Shown here in pieces: positions 6,297-15,886 of a stretch of DNA of 25,771 nt. This DNA is from CAZBPZ01 sp964493955 (GTDB taxonomy: Bacteria; Chloroflexota; Dehalococcoidia; Dehalococcoidales; Fen-1064), in assembly GCA_964493955.1 (NCBI GenBank), contig CAZBPZ010000019.1, forward strand, positions 1 through 25,771, given 5' to 3'. Both the position numbers and the translations under genes were made by a program. Under the pieces are notes generated by a model, which was not told where the DNA came from, made no database searches, and worked only from the letters and a program-made list of their open reading frames with translations. Within the stretch, counting starts at the first letter, position 1, and each line of letters starts with the position of its first letter.

Positions 6297-6749
6297 TTGA
6301 CGCAACCGCTCAAAGACAGACTGAACCAGGACCTCAGGGAGGCCATGAAGTCGGGTGACAACGTGCGCCGTTCCGTTATCCGGCTCGTCCTTTCGGCCGT
6401 CCACAACGCCGAGATAGCCAGGCGGGCCCCGCTCGAGGAGTCCGATGTCATCGGCGTGATTGCCAAGGAGGCCCGCCAGCGACAGGAGAGCATTGAGGCG
6501 TTCCGGCAGGGGGGCCGGCCGGACCTGGTGGAGAAGGAAGAGGCCGAGCTGGCGGTGTTGCAGGGCTATCTCCCCCGGCAGGCTGACCGCGAGGAGATAG
6601 TGGCGGCGGCCCGGCGTGTTATTGCCGAGGTCGGGGCCGCGGGGCCGCGTGACAAGGGCAAGGTCATGCCCCGGCTCATCGCCGAGTTCAAGGGCAAGGC
6701 TGACGGGCGCGAGATAAATAACATCGTCACCGAGCTACTGCAGGGCTAG
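6297..6749 (+). CDS. GatB/YqeY domain protein
   Basis: The protein has 150 residues, the usual length for the YqeY family. The conserved N-terminus is LKDRLNQDLREAMKSGDNVRRSVIRLVLSAVHNAE, the middle has IEAFRQGGRPDLVEKEEAELAVLQGYLP, and the end has DKGKVMPRLIAEFKGKADG. The family shares the tail domain of the GatB amidotransferase subunit, which contacts tRNA, but its own role is not settled. The start is TTG 6297 with GGGG seven bases upstream; no ATG or GTG is in frame after the upstream stop at 6255. It has its own promoter and terminator, so it is monocistronic. Confidence 0.92.
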   Translation: MTQPLKDRLNQDLREAMKSGDNVRRSVIRLVLSAVHNAEIARRAPLEESDVIGVIAKEARQRQESIEAFRQGGRPDLVEKEEAELAVLQGYLPRQADREEIVAAARRVIAEVGAAGPRDKGKVMPRLIAEFKGKADGREINNIVTELLQG

Positions 6750-6773
6750 GCCGCCCTTTCGGGGTGGCCTTTT
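6749..6773 (+). terminator. intrinsic terminator after the YqeY-like gene
   Basis: Stem GGCCGCCC/GGGTGGCC (one G-T pair) with loop TTTCG, followed directly by TTTT. It overlaps the last base of the stop codon. Confidence 0.75.
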
Positions 6774-6848
6774 CCCCTCGGCGGGGCATTCCCACGGATG
6801 ATGGCCGCACGGCCTGCACCCGCAATGGTCTTTAGTGACGGCTTCTGC

Positions 6849-6854
6849 TAATAT
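6849..6854 (+). promoter_or_regulatory. -10 element of the purL-purQ operon
   Basis: TAATAT lies 29 bp upstream of ATG 6883. The -35 region at 17 bp (TGGTCT, 6826-6831) is weak. The in-frame ATG at 6853 overlaps the -10 and would not be transcribed. Confidence 0.45.
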
Positions 6855-6882
6855 GGGGAGGACTCCCTGGGGGCCGTGGGCT

Positions 6883-9747
6883 ATGCACCGAATTGAAGTC
6901 CGCCTCAAGAGCCACCTGCCCGATGCCCGGGGCACCGGCCTTGCCCGTGATATCCGTGACCTCGGTATCAGCACCGTCACCGCCGTCCGTGTTATCAACG
7001 TTTACTGGCTTGACGCCGAGCTGACAGCCCCGGAGCTGGAGCGGGTGGCCGGCGCCCTGCTGGCCGACCCTGTTACCCAGGAGTACACCTGCACCGACCA
7101 GGCCGTCACCCCGTTTGAGGCCACCCCGGACCGGCATGTTGTGGAGGTGACCTACAACCCCGGGGTGATGGACCCCGTCCAGCAGACGGTCATGAAGGCG
7201 GTGCGTGACCTGGGTATCAGCGGTGTCCGGGATGTCAGGACGGCGCGCCGCTACCTGATTGAGGGGCAGCTCAGCCAGGAAGAGCTGGACAATATCTGCG
7301 CCCGGCTGCTGGTCAACCCCATCGTGGAGCATGTGGTCGGGCCGGACACGGTGCCGTTTGCCCCGGTTAGCGGTTATCGCTTCCGGCTGGTAACCGTGCC
7401 CATCACGCAGGTCGATGGCCCGGCCCGGCAGCAGGCGCTGGCCCGTGAATACGGGTTTTCCGCCCCGGAGATGGCGGCCATCGTCTCGTACTACCGCCGC
7501 CTCGGCCGGGAGCCGACCGACGTGGAGCTGGAGACACTGGCGCAGACCTGGTCCGAGCACTGTGTCCACAAGACCTTCAAGGCAAGGATTTCATCTAACG
7601 GCGAAGTCATCGATAACCTGCTGCGCAGCACCATTATGAAGGCCACCCGCGAGCTGGACCGCCCCTGGTGCCTCTCGGTCTTTGAAGACAACGCCGGGGT
7701 GATTGATTTTGACGGGCGCTGGGCGCTCTGCTTCAAGGTGGAGACGCACAACCACCCCTCGGCGGTGGAGCCTTACGGCGGGGCGGCCACCGGCATTGGC
7801 GGGGTGGTGCGTGACCCGCTGGGCACCGGCCTCGGTGCCAAGCCGGTTGCCAATACGGACGTCTTCTGCTTCGCCCCGCCCGACTTCCCCCACTCCCGGC
7901 TGCCACCGGGCGTGCTGCACCCGCGCCGTATCTTCAAGGGGGTGCGTGCCGGCGTGGCCGACTACGGTAACCGCCTCGGCATTCCCACCGTCAACGGGGC
8001 GGTCCTCTTTGATGAGCGTTACCTGGCCAACCCGCTCGTCTTCTGCGGCACCCTGGGCCTGATGCCGCGCGAGGCGGCACCGCGGGGCCAGCAGCGGCCG
8101 GGCGACCTGGTGGTGGTTATCGGCGGGCGCACCGGGCGTGACGGTATCCACGGGGTTACCTTTGCCTCGGAGCAGCTTACCCAGGAATCGAGCACCCTCT
8201 CCTTTACCTCTGTCCAGATAGGCAACCCGATTGTTGAAAAGAAGGTTATCGACGTCCTCATGCAGGCGCGCGACCGCCGCCTCTACCGCCGCATTACCGA
8301 CTGCGGTGGCGGGGGGCTTTCCTCGGCGGTGGGGGAGATGGCGGCCGACACCGGCGTGCGGGTTGACCTTGAGAAAGTGCCGCTCAAGTACGCCGGCCTT
8401 ACCTACTCCGAAATCTGGATATCCGAGTCCCAGGAGCGCATGCTGCTGGCCGTGCCGCCGGAATGTGTCGACGAATTTCTGGCCCTCTGTGCCAGCGAGG
8501 ACGTGGAGGCGGCTGTCATCGGCGAGTTCACTGGTGATAAGCGCCTTCGCCTCTTCTACCGGGGGAAGCTGGTGGGGGACCTGGAGATGGAGTTCCTCCA
8601 TCACGGCCTTCCCCAGATGGAGCTCCAGGCTGCCTGGGAGCCACCGCACTTTCCCGAGCCGGACTTTCCTCCTCCCGATGACGCGGGGGCGGAGCTGCTG
8701 CGTGTCCTGGGCGACCTCAACATCTGCAGCAAGGAGTGGGTCATCCGCCAGTATGACCACGAGGTCCAGGGTGGCAGTGTCCTCAAGCCGCTGGTAGGGC
8801 GTGATAACGATGGCCCCGGTGACGCCGCCATCATCCGCCCCCGGCTGGACTCGGACCGCGGTGTCATCATTGCCTGCGGCATCAACCCCCGCTACGGTGA
8901 TATTGACCCGTACTGGATGGCGGCCTCGGCGATTGACGAAGCACTGCGGCAGGTGGTGGCGGTGGGTGGGGGCCTGGAGCGGGTGGCCCTGCTGGACAAC
9001 TTCTGCTGGGGTGATACCCGGCGCCCCGAGATGCTGGGTGCCCTGGTACGGGCCGCCCGGGCCTGCCACGATATGTCCCTGGCCTACGGCAGCCCGTTCA
9101 TCTCCGGCAAGGACAGCCTGAACAACGAGTTCGAGCACGAGGGCCGCCGTATCGCCATACCCCACACCCTGCTGATTTCGGCAATCGCCGTGATGGAGGA
9201 CGTGGGCCGGGCCGTCTCGATGGACTTCAAGCAGGCCGGTAACCTTATCTACATCATCGGCGAGACGCGGGGTGAGCTCGGCGGTTCCGCCTACCTGGCA
9301 GCCCGCGGGCTGGTGGGGAACAGCGTGCCCAGGGTGGACGCCCGGCGCGCCCGGGTGACGATGGAGCGCCTCAGCCGTGCCATCGCCGGTGGACTGGTGC
9401 GCGCCTGCCACGATATCAGCGACGGCGGCCTGGGGGTGGCCCTGGCCGAGATGGCCTTCGCCGGCGGGCTGGGGGCCACGGTGCGCCTGGACGATGTGCC
9501 CCTGGGCGAGGCGGTTGAGCGGGATGACTTCATCCTCTTCTCCGAGTCCAACAGCCGCTTCCTGGTGGAGGTGGCCCCGGAGCACTGGCAGGAGTTTGAG
9601 GAGACCATGCGCGGCAGCACCGGGGCCGTTATTGGCCAGGTGACCGCCTCGGACATACTGGAGGTGCTGGGGCGCGACGGCCGCACCCTGGTGCGGCGGT
9701 CACTGGCGGAACTCAAGGAAGCCTGGCAGCGGCCGTTGCGGTGGTGA
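6883..9747 (+). CDS. purL: phosphoribosylformylglycinamidine synthase, PurS-PurL fusion
   Basis: Fourth step of purine synthesis: FGAR plus glutamine-derived ammonia and ATP gives FGAM. The protein has 954 residues, about 200 longer than a small-type PurL. The extra N-terminal part contains two PurS-like repeats: residues 2-75 (RIEVRLKSHLPDARGTGLAR, then RVINVYWLDAEL) and 84-160 (VVEVTYNPGVMDPVQQTVMKA, then YLIEGQLSQEEL). The synthase part shows LAQTWSEHCVHKTFKA near residue 222, FKVETHNHPSAVEPYGGAATG near 285, CGGGGLSSAVGEMA, and the second half's FISGKDSLNNEF and HDISDGGLGVALAEMA. There is no glutaminase domain; PurQ supplies it from the next gene, seven bases downstream. Confidence 0.95.
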   Translation: MHRIEVRLKSHLPDARGTGLARDIRDLGISTVTAVRVINVYWLDAELTAPELERVAGALLADPVTQEYTCTDQAVTPFEATPDRHVVEVTYNPGVMDPVQQTVMKAVRDLGISGVRDVRTARRYLIEGQLSQEELDNICARLLVNPIVEHVVGPDTVPFAPVSGYRFRLVTVPITQVDGPARQQALAREYGFSAPEMAAIVSYYRRLGREPTDVELETLAQTWSEHCVHKTFKARISSNGEVIDNLLRSTIMKATRELDRPWCLSVFEDNAGVIDFDGRWALCFKVETHNHPSAVEPYGGAATGIGGVVRDPLGTGLGAKPVANTDVFCFAPPDFPHSRLPPGVLHPRRIFKGVRAGVADYGNRLGIPTVNGAVLFDERYLANPLVFCGTLGLMPREAAPRGQQRPGDLVVVIGGRTGRDGIHGVTFASEQLTQESSTLSFTSVQIGNPIVEKKVIDVLMQARDRRLYRRITDCGGGGLSSAVGEMAADTGVRVDLEKVPLKYAGLTYSEIWISESQERMLLAVPPECVDEFLALCASEDVEAAVIGEFTGDKRLRLFYRGKLVGDLEMEFLHHGLPQMELQAAWEPPHFPEPDFPPPDDAGAELLRVLGDLNICSKEWVIRQYDHEVQGGSVLKPLVGRDNDGPGDAAIIRPRLDSDRGVIIACGINPRYGDIDPYWMAASAIDEALRQVVAVGGGLERVALLDNFCWGDTRRPEMLGALVRAARACHDMSLAYGSPFISGKDSLNNEFEHEGRRIAIPHTLLISAIAVMEDVGRAVSMDFKQAGNLIYIIGETRGELGGSAYLAARGLVGNSVPRVDARRARVTMERLSRAIAGGLVRACHDISDGGLGVALAEMAFAGGLGATVRLDDVPLGEAVERDDFILFSESNSRFLVEVAPEHWQEFEETMRGSTGAVIGQVTASDILEVLGRDGRTLVRRSLAELKEAWQRPLRW

Positions 9748-9754
9748 TTGGCCC

Positions 9755-10516
9755 ATGAGCAAGGTGAGGGTACTGGTACTGCGTGCTCCCGGCACCAACT
9801 GCGACGAGGAGACGGAGTTTGCCTTCGAGCAGGCCGGGGCCGAGGTCAGGCGGGCCCACATCAACCGGCTGGTGGAGGGCACCGTGAGGCTGGCTGACTT
9901 CCAGGTGCTGGTCATACCCGGTGGCTTCACCTATGGCGATGACATTGCCGCCGGCCGGGTGCTGGCCAACGAGCTGCGCCGCGGGCTCGGCGAGGCGGTG
10001 GAGCGCTTCGTGGAGCAGGGGGGGCTGATACTCGGTATCTGCAACGGCTTCCAGGTGCTCGTCAAGGCGGGCATCCTGGCGGTGAATGGCGGCCGGAGCC
10101 CGGTAACACTGACCGATAACGACTCGGGCCGTTTCGAGTGCCGCTGGGTATATCTGGCGGCCAACCGGGATAGCCCCTGCGTCTTCACCGAGGGTATCGA
10201 GCACCTGTACCTGCCGGTGGCCCACGCCGAGGGCAAGGTGGTGGCCGGCGGTGCCGTTCCCGCCGCGAACATCGTCCTCAGGTACGCCGCCGCCGATGGC
10301 GGCCCGGCCGCTGGCTATCCCCAGAACCCCAACGGCTCCCAGGACGATATTGCCGGGATGTGCGATGACACCGGCCGCATCTTTGCCCTGATGCCCCACC
10401 CGGAGCGCTTCATCCGTGCCAACCAGCACCCCCGCTGGACACGGCTCGGAAATCAGGGCAGCGGTGACGGCCTGAAGATATTTGAGAACGCGGTGCGGTG
10501 GGTGCGCCGCCTCTAG
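9755..10516 (+). CDS. purQ: phosphoribosylformylglycinamidine synthase glutaminase subunit
   Basis: Class I glutamine amidotransferase of 253 residues that feeds ammonia to PurL. The nucleophile is Cys96 in LGICNGFQ, with His215 and Glu217 in MPHPER completing the triad. The N-terminal APGTNCDEET and PGGFTYGDDIAAG motifs are typical PurQ. An insert around residues 175-200 is common in longer PurQ forms. It starts seven bases after purL and is followed by the desulforedoxin-like gene after ten bases, so the three are probably cotranscribed. Confidence 0.95.
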   Translation: MSKVRVLVLRAPGTNCDEETEFAFEQAGAEVRRAHINRLVEGTVRLADFQVLVIPGGFTYGDDIAAGRVLANELRRGLGEAVERFVEQGGLILGICNGFQVLVKAGILAVNGGRSPVTLTDNDSGRFECRWVYLAANRDSPCVFTEGIEHLYLPVAHAEGKVVAGGAVPAANIVLRYAAADGGPAAGYPQNPNGSQDDIAGMCDDTGRIFALMPHPERFIRANQHPRWTRLGNQGSGDGLKIFENAVRWVRRL

Positions 10517-10526
10517 GGAGAGAAAA

Positions 10527-10649
10527 ATGGGAGTCCAGAGCGTTGGCGAGAACTACCGCTGCAACGTCTGCGGTAACGAGGTTACCGTCACCAGGGCCGG
10601 CGGCGGGGTGCTGGTCTGCTGCGGCAAGCCGATGGAGAAAATCGGCTAG
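10527..10649 (+). CDS. desulforedoxin-like iron-binding small protein
   Basis: A 40-residue protein. Four cysteines are placed as Cys12-x2-Cys15 and the adjacent pair Cys31-Cys32 (GGVLVCCGKPM), which is the desulforedoxin arrangement of one FeCys4 centre per chain. The family also occurs as the N-terminal domain of desulfoferrodoxin, where it partners superoxide reductase; here it stands alone. The start ATG follows GGGAGAG by four bases. Being directly downstream of purQ is unusual company; an electron-transfer or oxidative-stress role is inferred from the family only. Confidence 0.88.
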   Translation: MGVQSVGENYRCNVCGNEVTVTRAGGGVLVCCGKPMEKIG

Positions 10650-10667
10650 GCGGGTAGCCCCGGCCTA
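10647..10667. terminator. bidirectional terminator between convergent genes
   Basis: TAGGC (10647-10651) pairs with GCCTA (10663-10667), with GGG/CCC inside. The arms include the stop codons of both converging genes. There is no long T-tract, so efficiency is uncertain. Confidence 0.4.
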
Positions 10668-11045
10668 TTCCAGCTCCCGCTGCCGGAGCATGTCCCACCG
10701 CCCGTCCAGCACGGCGCGGGTGACCCTGGTCTGCTTTACCGTGATGGCGGCCCGGTGGTGGGTGATGACCTGGGCCATCATCATGCCGGTGCGGTCGCCG
10801 TAGCCGGCGTGCCGCGAATCGAACTCAAACGTGAACTCCCAGCACTGCTGGTCGCCGTCCCATTCGGCCCCGGTCATCTCCAGGGTCTCCGCCATGCCGT
10901 CGAACCGGAATGTCGGGCTGTGCGAGATGAAGTCCTCGGCCACCTGGCGTGCCCGGGCTTCACTGGTGGCAGGTGCACTGACACAGGCGGTAACGGTGCT
11001 GCCGGCCAGGAGCAGCGCCAGCAGCAGGGCAATGACGCGTTTCAT
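10665..11045 (-). CDS. putative lipoprotein
   Basis: The product has 126 residues. A signal peptide MKRVIALLLALLLAGSTVTA ends in a lipobox VTAC with lipidated Cys21. The mature domain has a helix (ARQVAEDFISHSPTF) and a beta-rich part with WEFTFEF and HHRAAITVKQTRV, resembling small NTF2/cystatin-like lipoproteins; no family is certain. The start is ATG 11045, five bases after AAGGAGG; an in-frame GTG at 11051 lies inside the ribosome-binding region. It converges with the desulforedoxin-like gene, 15 bp away. Confidence 0.82.
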   Translation of the reverse strand: MKRVIALLLALLLAGSTVTACVSAPATSEARARQVAEDFISHSPTFRFDGMAETLEMTGAEWDGDQQCWEFTFEFDSRHAGYGDRTGMMMAQVITHHRAAITVKQTRVTRAVLDGRWDMLRQRELE

Positions 11046-11071
11046 CTTCACCTCCTTGCCGGTCCTGCCAC

Positions 11072-11100
11072 TTGATACGTCTGACAGGTTGTGGTGTCAC
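11072..11100 (-). promoter_or_regulatory. promoter of the lipoprotein gene
   Basis: On the minus strand GTGACA (11100-11095) and TATCAA (11077-11072) are 17 bp apart, 27 bp upstream of the lipoprotein start. Confidence 0.4.
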
Positions 11101-11109
11101 AGGTGGGGG

Positions 11110-11301
11110 CTAGCGGCGGCGGCGCCCCACCGCCACCAGTGGCGCTACCGTCAGCCAGGCGGTGATGGTTATCAGCATGGCGGTGACGTAGCTGATGCTG
11201 GCAATGCCAAACCGCGGTGCAATCACCGTCCACAGCCCCATCAGTATGGCGGAGCTGGCAAAGAAACCGGGGATTGCGGCAAAGACCATGAAGTAACCCA
11301 T
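11110..11301 (-). CDS. small membrane protein
   Basis: The product has 63 residues with two hydrophobic helices (about 2-26 and 34-56) and a basic GRRRR tail, which places the C-terminus in the cytoplasm. GGAGGGGG precedes the ATG by about three bases. It lies between the Tic20/DUF4870-like gene and the lipoprotein gene on the same strand. No family is recognised. Confidence 0.65.
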   Translation of the reverse strand: MGYFMVFAAIPGFFASSAILMGLWTVIAPRFGIASISYVTAMLITITAWLTVAPLVAVGRRRR

Positions 11302-11319
11302 TATCCCCCTCCAGACGGC

Positions 11320-11352
11320 CTGACCCTGCCCCGTCTCCGGGGGGCGGGTCAG
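11320..11352 (-). terminator. stem-loop after the DUF4870-like gene
   Basis: CTGACCC-GCCCC pairs with GGGGC-GGGTCAG around a short loop, just downstream of stop codon 11372 on the minus strand. No T-tract follows, so it may only be a partial terminator or an RNA-processing hairpin. Confidence 0.45.
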
Positions 11353-11371
11353 GGTATCCCGGTGTGGTACC

Positions 11372-11713
11372 TTACTTGCTCTCGCTGGCGAGCCATTTCT
11401 CGGCCACGTCGCCGGCCCAGCGCAGCTTGTAGTGCTGGCCCATGAAGGCCCGGTAGGCCAGTAGGAGCATCAGCCCGACGACGAATATCCAGCCCAGCCA
11501 GGCGATTATCAGGCCAATGAAGAACGGGATCTGGCTGAGGACAATTATCGCCAGGTGCAGGGCCCCGAAGGTGACGATTGACTGCATGGCATGGAAGCGG
11601 ACGTTCTTATTCTCTTTCTCCACGAAGTAGAATATCAGCCCGCTTACCCAGAAGAGCACGTAGCACAGCATCGAGGCCACATTTTCCGGGAGGCCGGTTG
11701 ATGTGTTGCCCAT
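11372..11713 (-). CDS. DUF4870/Tic20-like membrane protein
   Basis: The product has 113 residues with three hydrophobic segments (about 15-31, 45-63 and 66-88). The signature NKNVRFHAMQSI after the first helix is typical of the DUF4870/Tic20-like family of small integral membrane proteins, whose role is unknown in bacteria. GAGGAGGGACC precedes the ATG. The last 20 residues (LRWAGDVAEKWLASESK) are soluble. It has its own promoter at 11748-11776. Confidence 0.87.
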   Translation of the reverse strand: MGNTSTGLPENVASMLCYVLFWVSGLIFYFVEKENKNVRFHAMQSIVTFGALHLAIIVLSQIPFFIGLIIAWLGWIFVVGLMLLLAYRAFMGQHYKLRWAGDVAEKWLASESK

Positions 11714-11747
11714 TCCTGGTCCCTCCTCTCAACCCTCCGGTAACTGC

Positions 11748-11776
11748 ACAGTATCCCAGTTGACGGTGGCTGTCAA
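11748..11776 (-). promoter_or_regulatory. promoter of the DUF4870-like gene
   Basis: On the minus strand TTGACA (11776-11771) and TACTGT (11753-11748) are exactly 17 bp apart. It starts two bases after the radical SAM stop codon. Confidence 0.6.
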
Positions 11777-11777
11777 T

Positions 11778-13358
11778 TCAGGCCATGGCCCGCTTCATCT
11801 CGCGGCGCAGGTGGGCGGTATCGGTGCCGGTATCAATAAACGCCCAGGGCAGGGGGGCGGCCGGGTCAAGGCGGGCGGTGGCGCTGGCCTCGGTGTCCAG
11901 CCCGGCGGACTTCATCGCCCGCCGCCACCCTGCCAGTGTTCCCGCGGCCGGGTCTTCCAGTACGCTTGCCAGCCGCTCATCACCCCGCGCCAGGGTGGCC
12001 TGCACCTGGCTCCAGGCCAGGCTCTCGCCGCCGAGACTGATACCGCGGGGCTGGAGCTGTCCCCGCAGGAAACGGAGGCGCCGCTCCAGCACGGGCAGGG
12101 GTGCCATGCCGTGCCACTGGAATGGTGTACCCGCCTTGGGCACAAACGGTGCCAGTGTCAGGCTGAGGCGCCCGCCCGCCCGGCGGCTGTCCAGCACCGC
12201 CTTGCAGTCCAGGCTGAGGCGCACGATTGCTTCAATGTCCTCGTCCGTCTCGGTGGGTAGCCCGAACATGAAGTAGAGCTTGAGGTGCCTGGCGCCGTGG
12301 CCGGCCACCTTCCGGGTGGCCTCGAGCACGTCTTCCCGGCTGACGGCCTTGTTGATGAGCCGGCGCAGGCGCTCCGAGCCGGCCTCGGGGGCCAGGGCCA
12401 CGGTCCTGGCCCCGCCACGGAGGACTGCCCCCAGTACCGCTTCCGGCAGCGGCCTGACCCGCAGCGAGCTGACCGAGAGCCCGGCCCCCATCCCGGCCAG
12501 CCCTTCCACCAGGGTCTCAACCTGGGGATGGGTGGTCACGGCCGGGCCCACCAGCCCGATGCGCCGGCGGTGCCGCAGCCCGGCCTCGGCCTGCTGCAGG
12601 ATGCTATCAACCGAGCGGTAGCGGGCCGGCCGGAAAGCGCCGCGCACCAGGCAGAAGCGGCAGGCGTAGGGGCAACCGCGCTCCACCTCAATCAGGTAGA
12701 GATTGCCCAGCTCGGTGCCCGGGGTGAGGACGGTGGTGTGGGTGGGGTAGCCGTCCAGGTCCCGAAGCCACTGGCGGGCTACCGGCCCCGTGCTGTAGCC
12801 GGGGACGTAGAGGCCGGGCAGCTTTGCCAGCTCGGCTAGCAGCCCTGGCCGGCTGCCCGCTCCCTGGCGCAGCGCCGGCAGCATGGCGGGCAGGATGGCC
12901 TCCGCCTCGCCGATGCCGAGGCAGTCGAAGAAGGGGGCCACCGGCAGGGGGTTGGCGGTGATGCAGGCGCCGCCGGCAATGATTACGGGGTAGGCCTCGT
13001 CGCGGGCGGCGGCGCGGGTGGGCAGGCCGCCGGCTTCAAGGATGCGGGGGACATTGAGGTAGTCCAGCTCGTAGGTGATGGAGAAGGCCACCACGGCAAA
13101 GTCGGCCAGGGGGCGGCCGGACTCGACCGCCTTCGGCGGCTCCTTCTGGTCCTTCTCCCAGAAGACACGCTCGCAGACAACGTCCGGGTAGCGGTTGAGC
13201 AGCCGGTAGATGGCGTGGACGCCCAGGTTGGACATGCCGAGGTAGTAGGAGTTCGGGTAGACCAGCGCCACCGGCAGCCGGCCACCCCAGTCCTTGATGA
13301 TGGTGCCGGTCTCGAGGGAGGAAAGCTCTTTGGGGCCTCTGTTTTTCTGCCTGCCCAT
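11778..13358 (-). CDS. B12-binding-type radical SAM protein
   Basis: The protein has about 526 residues. The N-terminal 200 residues resemble the cobalamin-binding domain of this superfamily (LVYPNSYYLGMSNLGVHAIY, then FSITYELDYLNVPRIL and VIIAGGACITANP). The radical SAM core has the [4Fe-4S] motif Cys229-x3-Cys233-x2-Cys236 in ERGCPYACRFC. LAPEAGSERLRRLINK and KLYFMFGLPTETDEDI follow, as in the YgiQ/TIGR03960-like group. The B12-type domain lacks an obvious DxHxxG motif, so cobalamin may not bind. I use ATG 13358; a GTG at 13382 extends the frame by eight residues but lies in the inverted-repeat region. The substrate is unknown. Confidence 0.88.
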   Translation of the reverse strand: MGRQKNRGPKELSSLETGTIIKDWGGRLPVALVYPNSYYLGMSNLGVHAIYRLLNRYPDVVCERVFWEKDQKEPPKAVESGRPLADFAVVAFSITYELDYLNVPRILEAGGLPTRAAARDEAYPVIIAGGACITANPLPVAPFFDCLGIGEAEAILPAMLPALRQGAGSRPGLLAELAKLPGLYVPGYSTGPVARQWLRDLDGYPTHTTVLTPGTELGNLYLIEVERGCPYACRFCLVRGAFRPARYRSVDSILQQAEAGLRHRRRIGLVGPAVTTHPQVETLVEGLAGMGAGLSVSSLRVRPLPEAVLGAVLRGGARTVALAPEAGSERLRRLINKAVSREDVLEATRKVAGHGARHLKLYFMFGLPTETDEDIEAIVRLSLDCKAVLDSRRAGGRLSLTLAPFVPKAGTPFQWHGMAPLPVLERRLRFLRGQLQPRGISLGGESLAWSQVQATLARGDERLASVLEDPAAGTLAGWRRAMKSAGLDTEASATARLDPAAPLPWAFIDTGTDTAHLRREMKRAMA

Positions 13359-13389
13359 TGATTGGCTGTACCAACCCCTCACCCTTTAT

Positions 13390-13417
13390 CCCTCTCCCCT
13401 TGGAAAGGGGGAGAGGG
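13390..13417. repeat. inverted repeat, REP-like intergenic palindrome
   Basis: CCCTCTCCCC (13390-13399) and GGGGAGAGGG (13408-13417) form a 10-bp stem with an 8-base loop. Pyrimidine-rich on one arm and purine-rich on the other, it looks like a dispersed intergenic palindrome, but only one copy lies in the window. Confidence 0.5.
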
Positions 13418-13430
13418 AAGGTAAACCGGG

Positions 13431-13450
13431 AAAGGGGCGAAGCCCTTTTT
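13431..13450 (-). terminator. stem-loop terminator after the pdx operon
   Basis: AAAGGG (13431-13436) pairs with CCCTTT (13443-13448) around a short C-GAA-G cap, flanked by T-runs on both strands. It follows the stop of the small membrane protein (13515) on the minus strand and precedes the radical SAM gene, so it probably separates the two units. Confidence 0.5.
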
Positions 13451-13514
13451 GAATCCCTATGCTGGCTGACGGCACCGTCATCTAAATGACCCCTTCACCC
13501 CGGCCGGCTGGCTA

Positions 13515-13751
13515 CTACGTAGTGACAAACCGCTCGATGGCTACCAGGGCTACTGCCACCAGTAGTAGCACCCACCCCACCTTGCGGGAGATGGTAGCCG
13601 TGGTCAGGGCACCACCCAGTGCAATGGCGGCGCTTGCCAGCAGTACCTCGGCCCCGGTGGTGAGCAGCACCACGCCGATGACGGCCGAGAGGATACCCCC
13701 GGTTACCATCAGCGCTCCGGCGCTCCGCAGCGCTCTTCGGAGGGTTGCCAC
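13515..13751 (-). CDS. small membrane protein of the pdx operon
   Basis: The product has 78 residues, almost wholly hydrophobic after a basic start (MATLRRALRS), with two to three helices (about 11-32, 36-50 and 57-73). The GTG start is three bases after the stop of the R3H ATPase gene, so translation is likely coupled. It is the last gene before the stem-loops at 13390-13450. No family is recognised. Confidence 0.65.
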   Translation of the reverse strand: MATLRRALRSAGALMVTGGILSAVIGVVLLTTGAEVLLASAAIALGGALTTATISRKVGWVLLLVAVALVAIERFVTT

Positions 13752-13754
13752 TGG

Positions 13755-15270
<1,516 letters not shown>

Positions 15271-15290
<20 letters not shown>

Positions 15291-15885
15291 GGTGCTCTCC
15301 CTCGCTAGTAGTCCGGCCGGCTACCGCCTCCACGAAGTAGCGGTGAAAGCGCGGGTCATCGGTGAGCTCGGGGTGGAAGGCGCAGGCCAGCAGGTTACCC
15401 TGGCGTACCGCCACCGGCGTGCCGTCGGGCAGGGTGGCCAGTACGTCCACGCCCTCGCCCACCCGCTCTATCCGGGGGGCGCGGATGAAGACGGCGTGGA
15501 AAGGCGCTTCACCCAGCACCGGGATGTCCAGGTCTGTCTCGAAGCTCTCGCGCTGCCGGCCGAAGGCGTTGCGCCGTACCCGGATATTCATGCGGGCCAC
15601 CGGCAGCACGGTGTTATCGGTCACCTCGGCGGCCAGCAGTATCAGGCCGGCGCAGGTGCCGAGCACCGGCCAGCCCTGCTCGGCCCGCCGTGCTATCGCG
15701 TCGCGCAGGTTGTAGCTGAGCATCAGGTTGGTCATGGTGGTGCTCTCGCCGCCCGGAATGACAAGCCCGTCCAGGTCCTTGAGGTGCCGGGGAAGGCGGA
15801 CGGGCCTTGCTTCTATTCCCAGTTGGCGCAGGACGGCGACGTGCTCGGCAAAGGCTCCTTGCAGGGCAAGGACCCCTATCTTCAT
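15271..15885 (-). CDS. pdxT: pyridoxal 5'-phosphate synthase glutaminase subunit
   Basis: Class I glutaminase of 204 residues that delivers ammonia to PdxS for making vitamin B6 directly from ribose 5-phosphate and glyceraldehyde 3-phosphate. The start is MKIGVLALQGAFAEH; PGGESTT forms the oxyanion region. The triad is Cys78 in GTCAGLILL with His171 and Glu173 in FHPEL. The ATG lies one base after the pdxS stop, and the 3' end overlaps the next gene. The open frame extends upstream of 15885, but that part is antiparallel to nothing conserved and is out of frame with pdxS. Confidence 0.96.
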
Positions 15886-15886
15886 G

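Noticed and set aside
7591..9585. 664-codon open frame on the minus strand
   Set aside because: It is antisense to purL throughout, has no family motif and only low-complexity His/Gly/Ala/Val composition, as expected from the complement of a GC-rich gene.
13358..13382. GTG 13382 as the radical SAM start
   Set aside because: It falls next to the inverted repeat with no clear ribosome site, and family similarity begins after ATG 13358. It remains possible.
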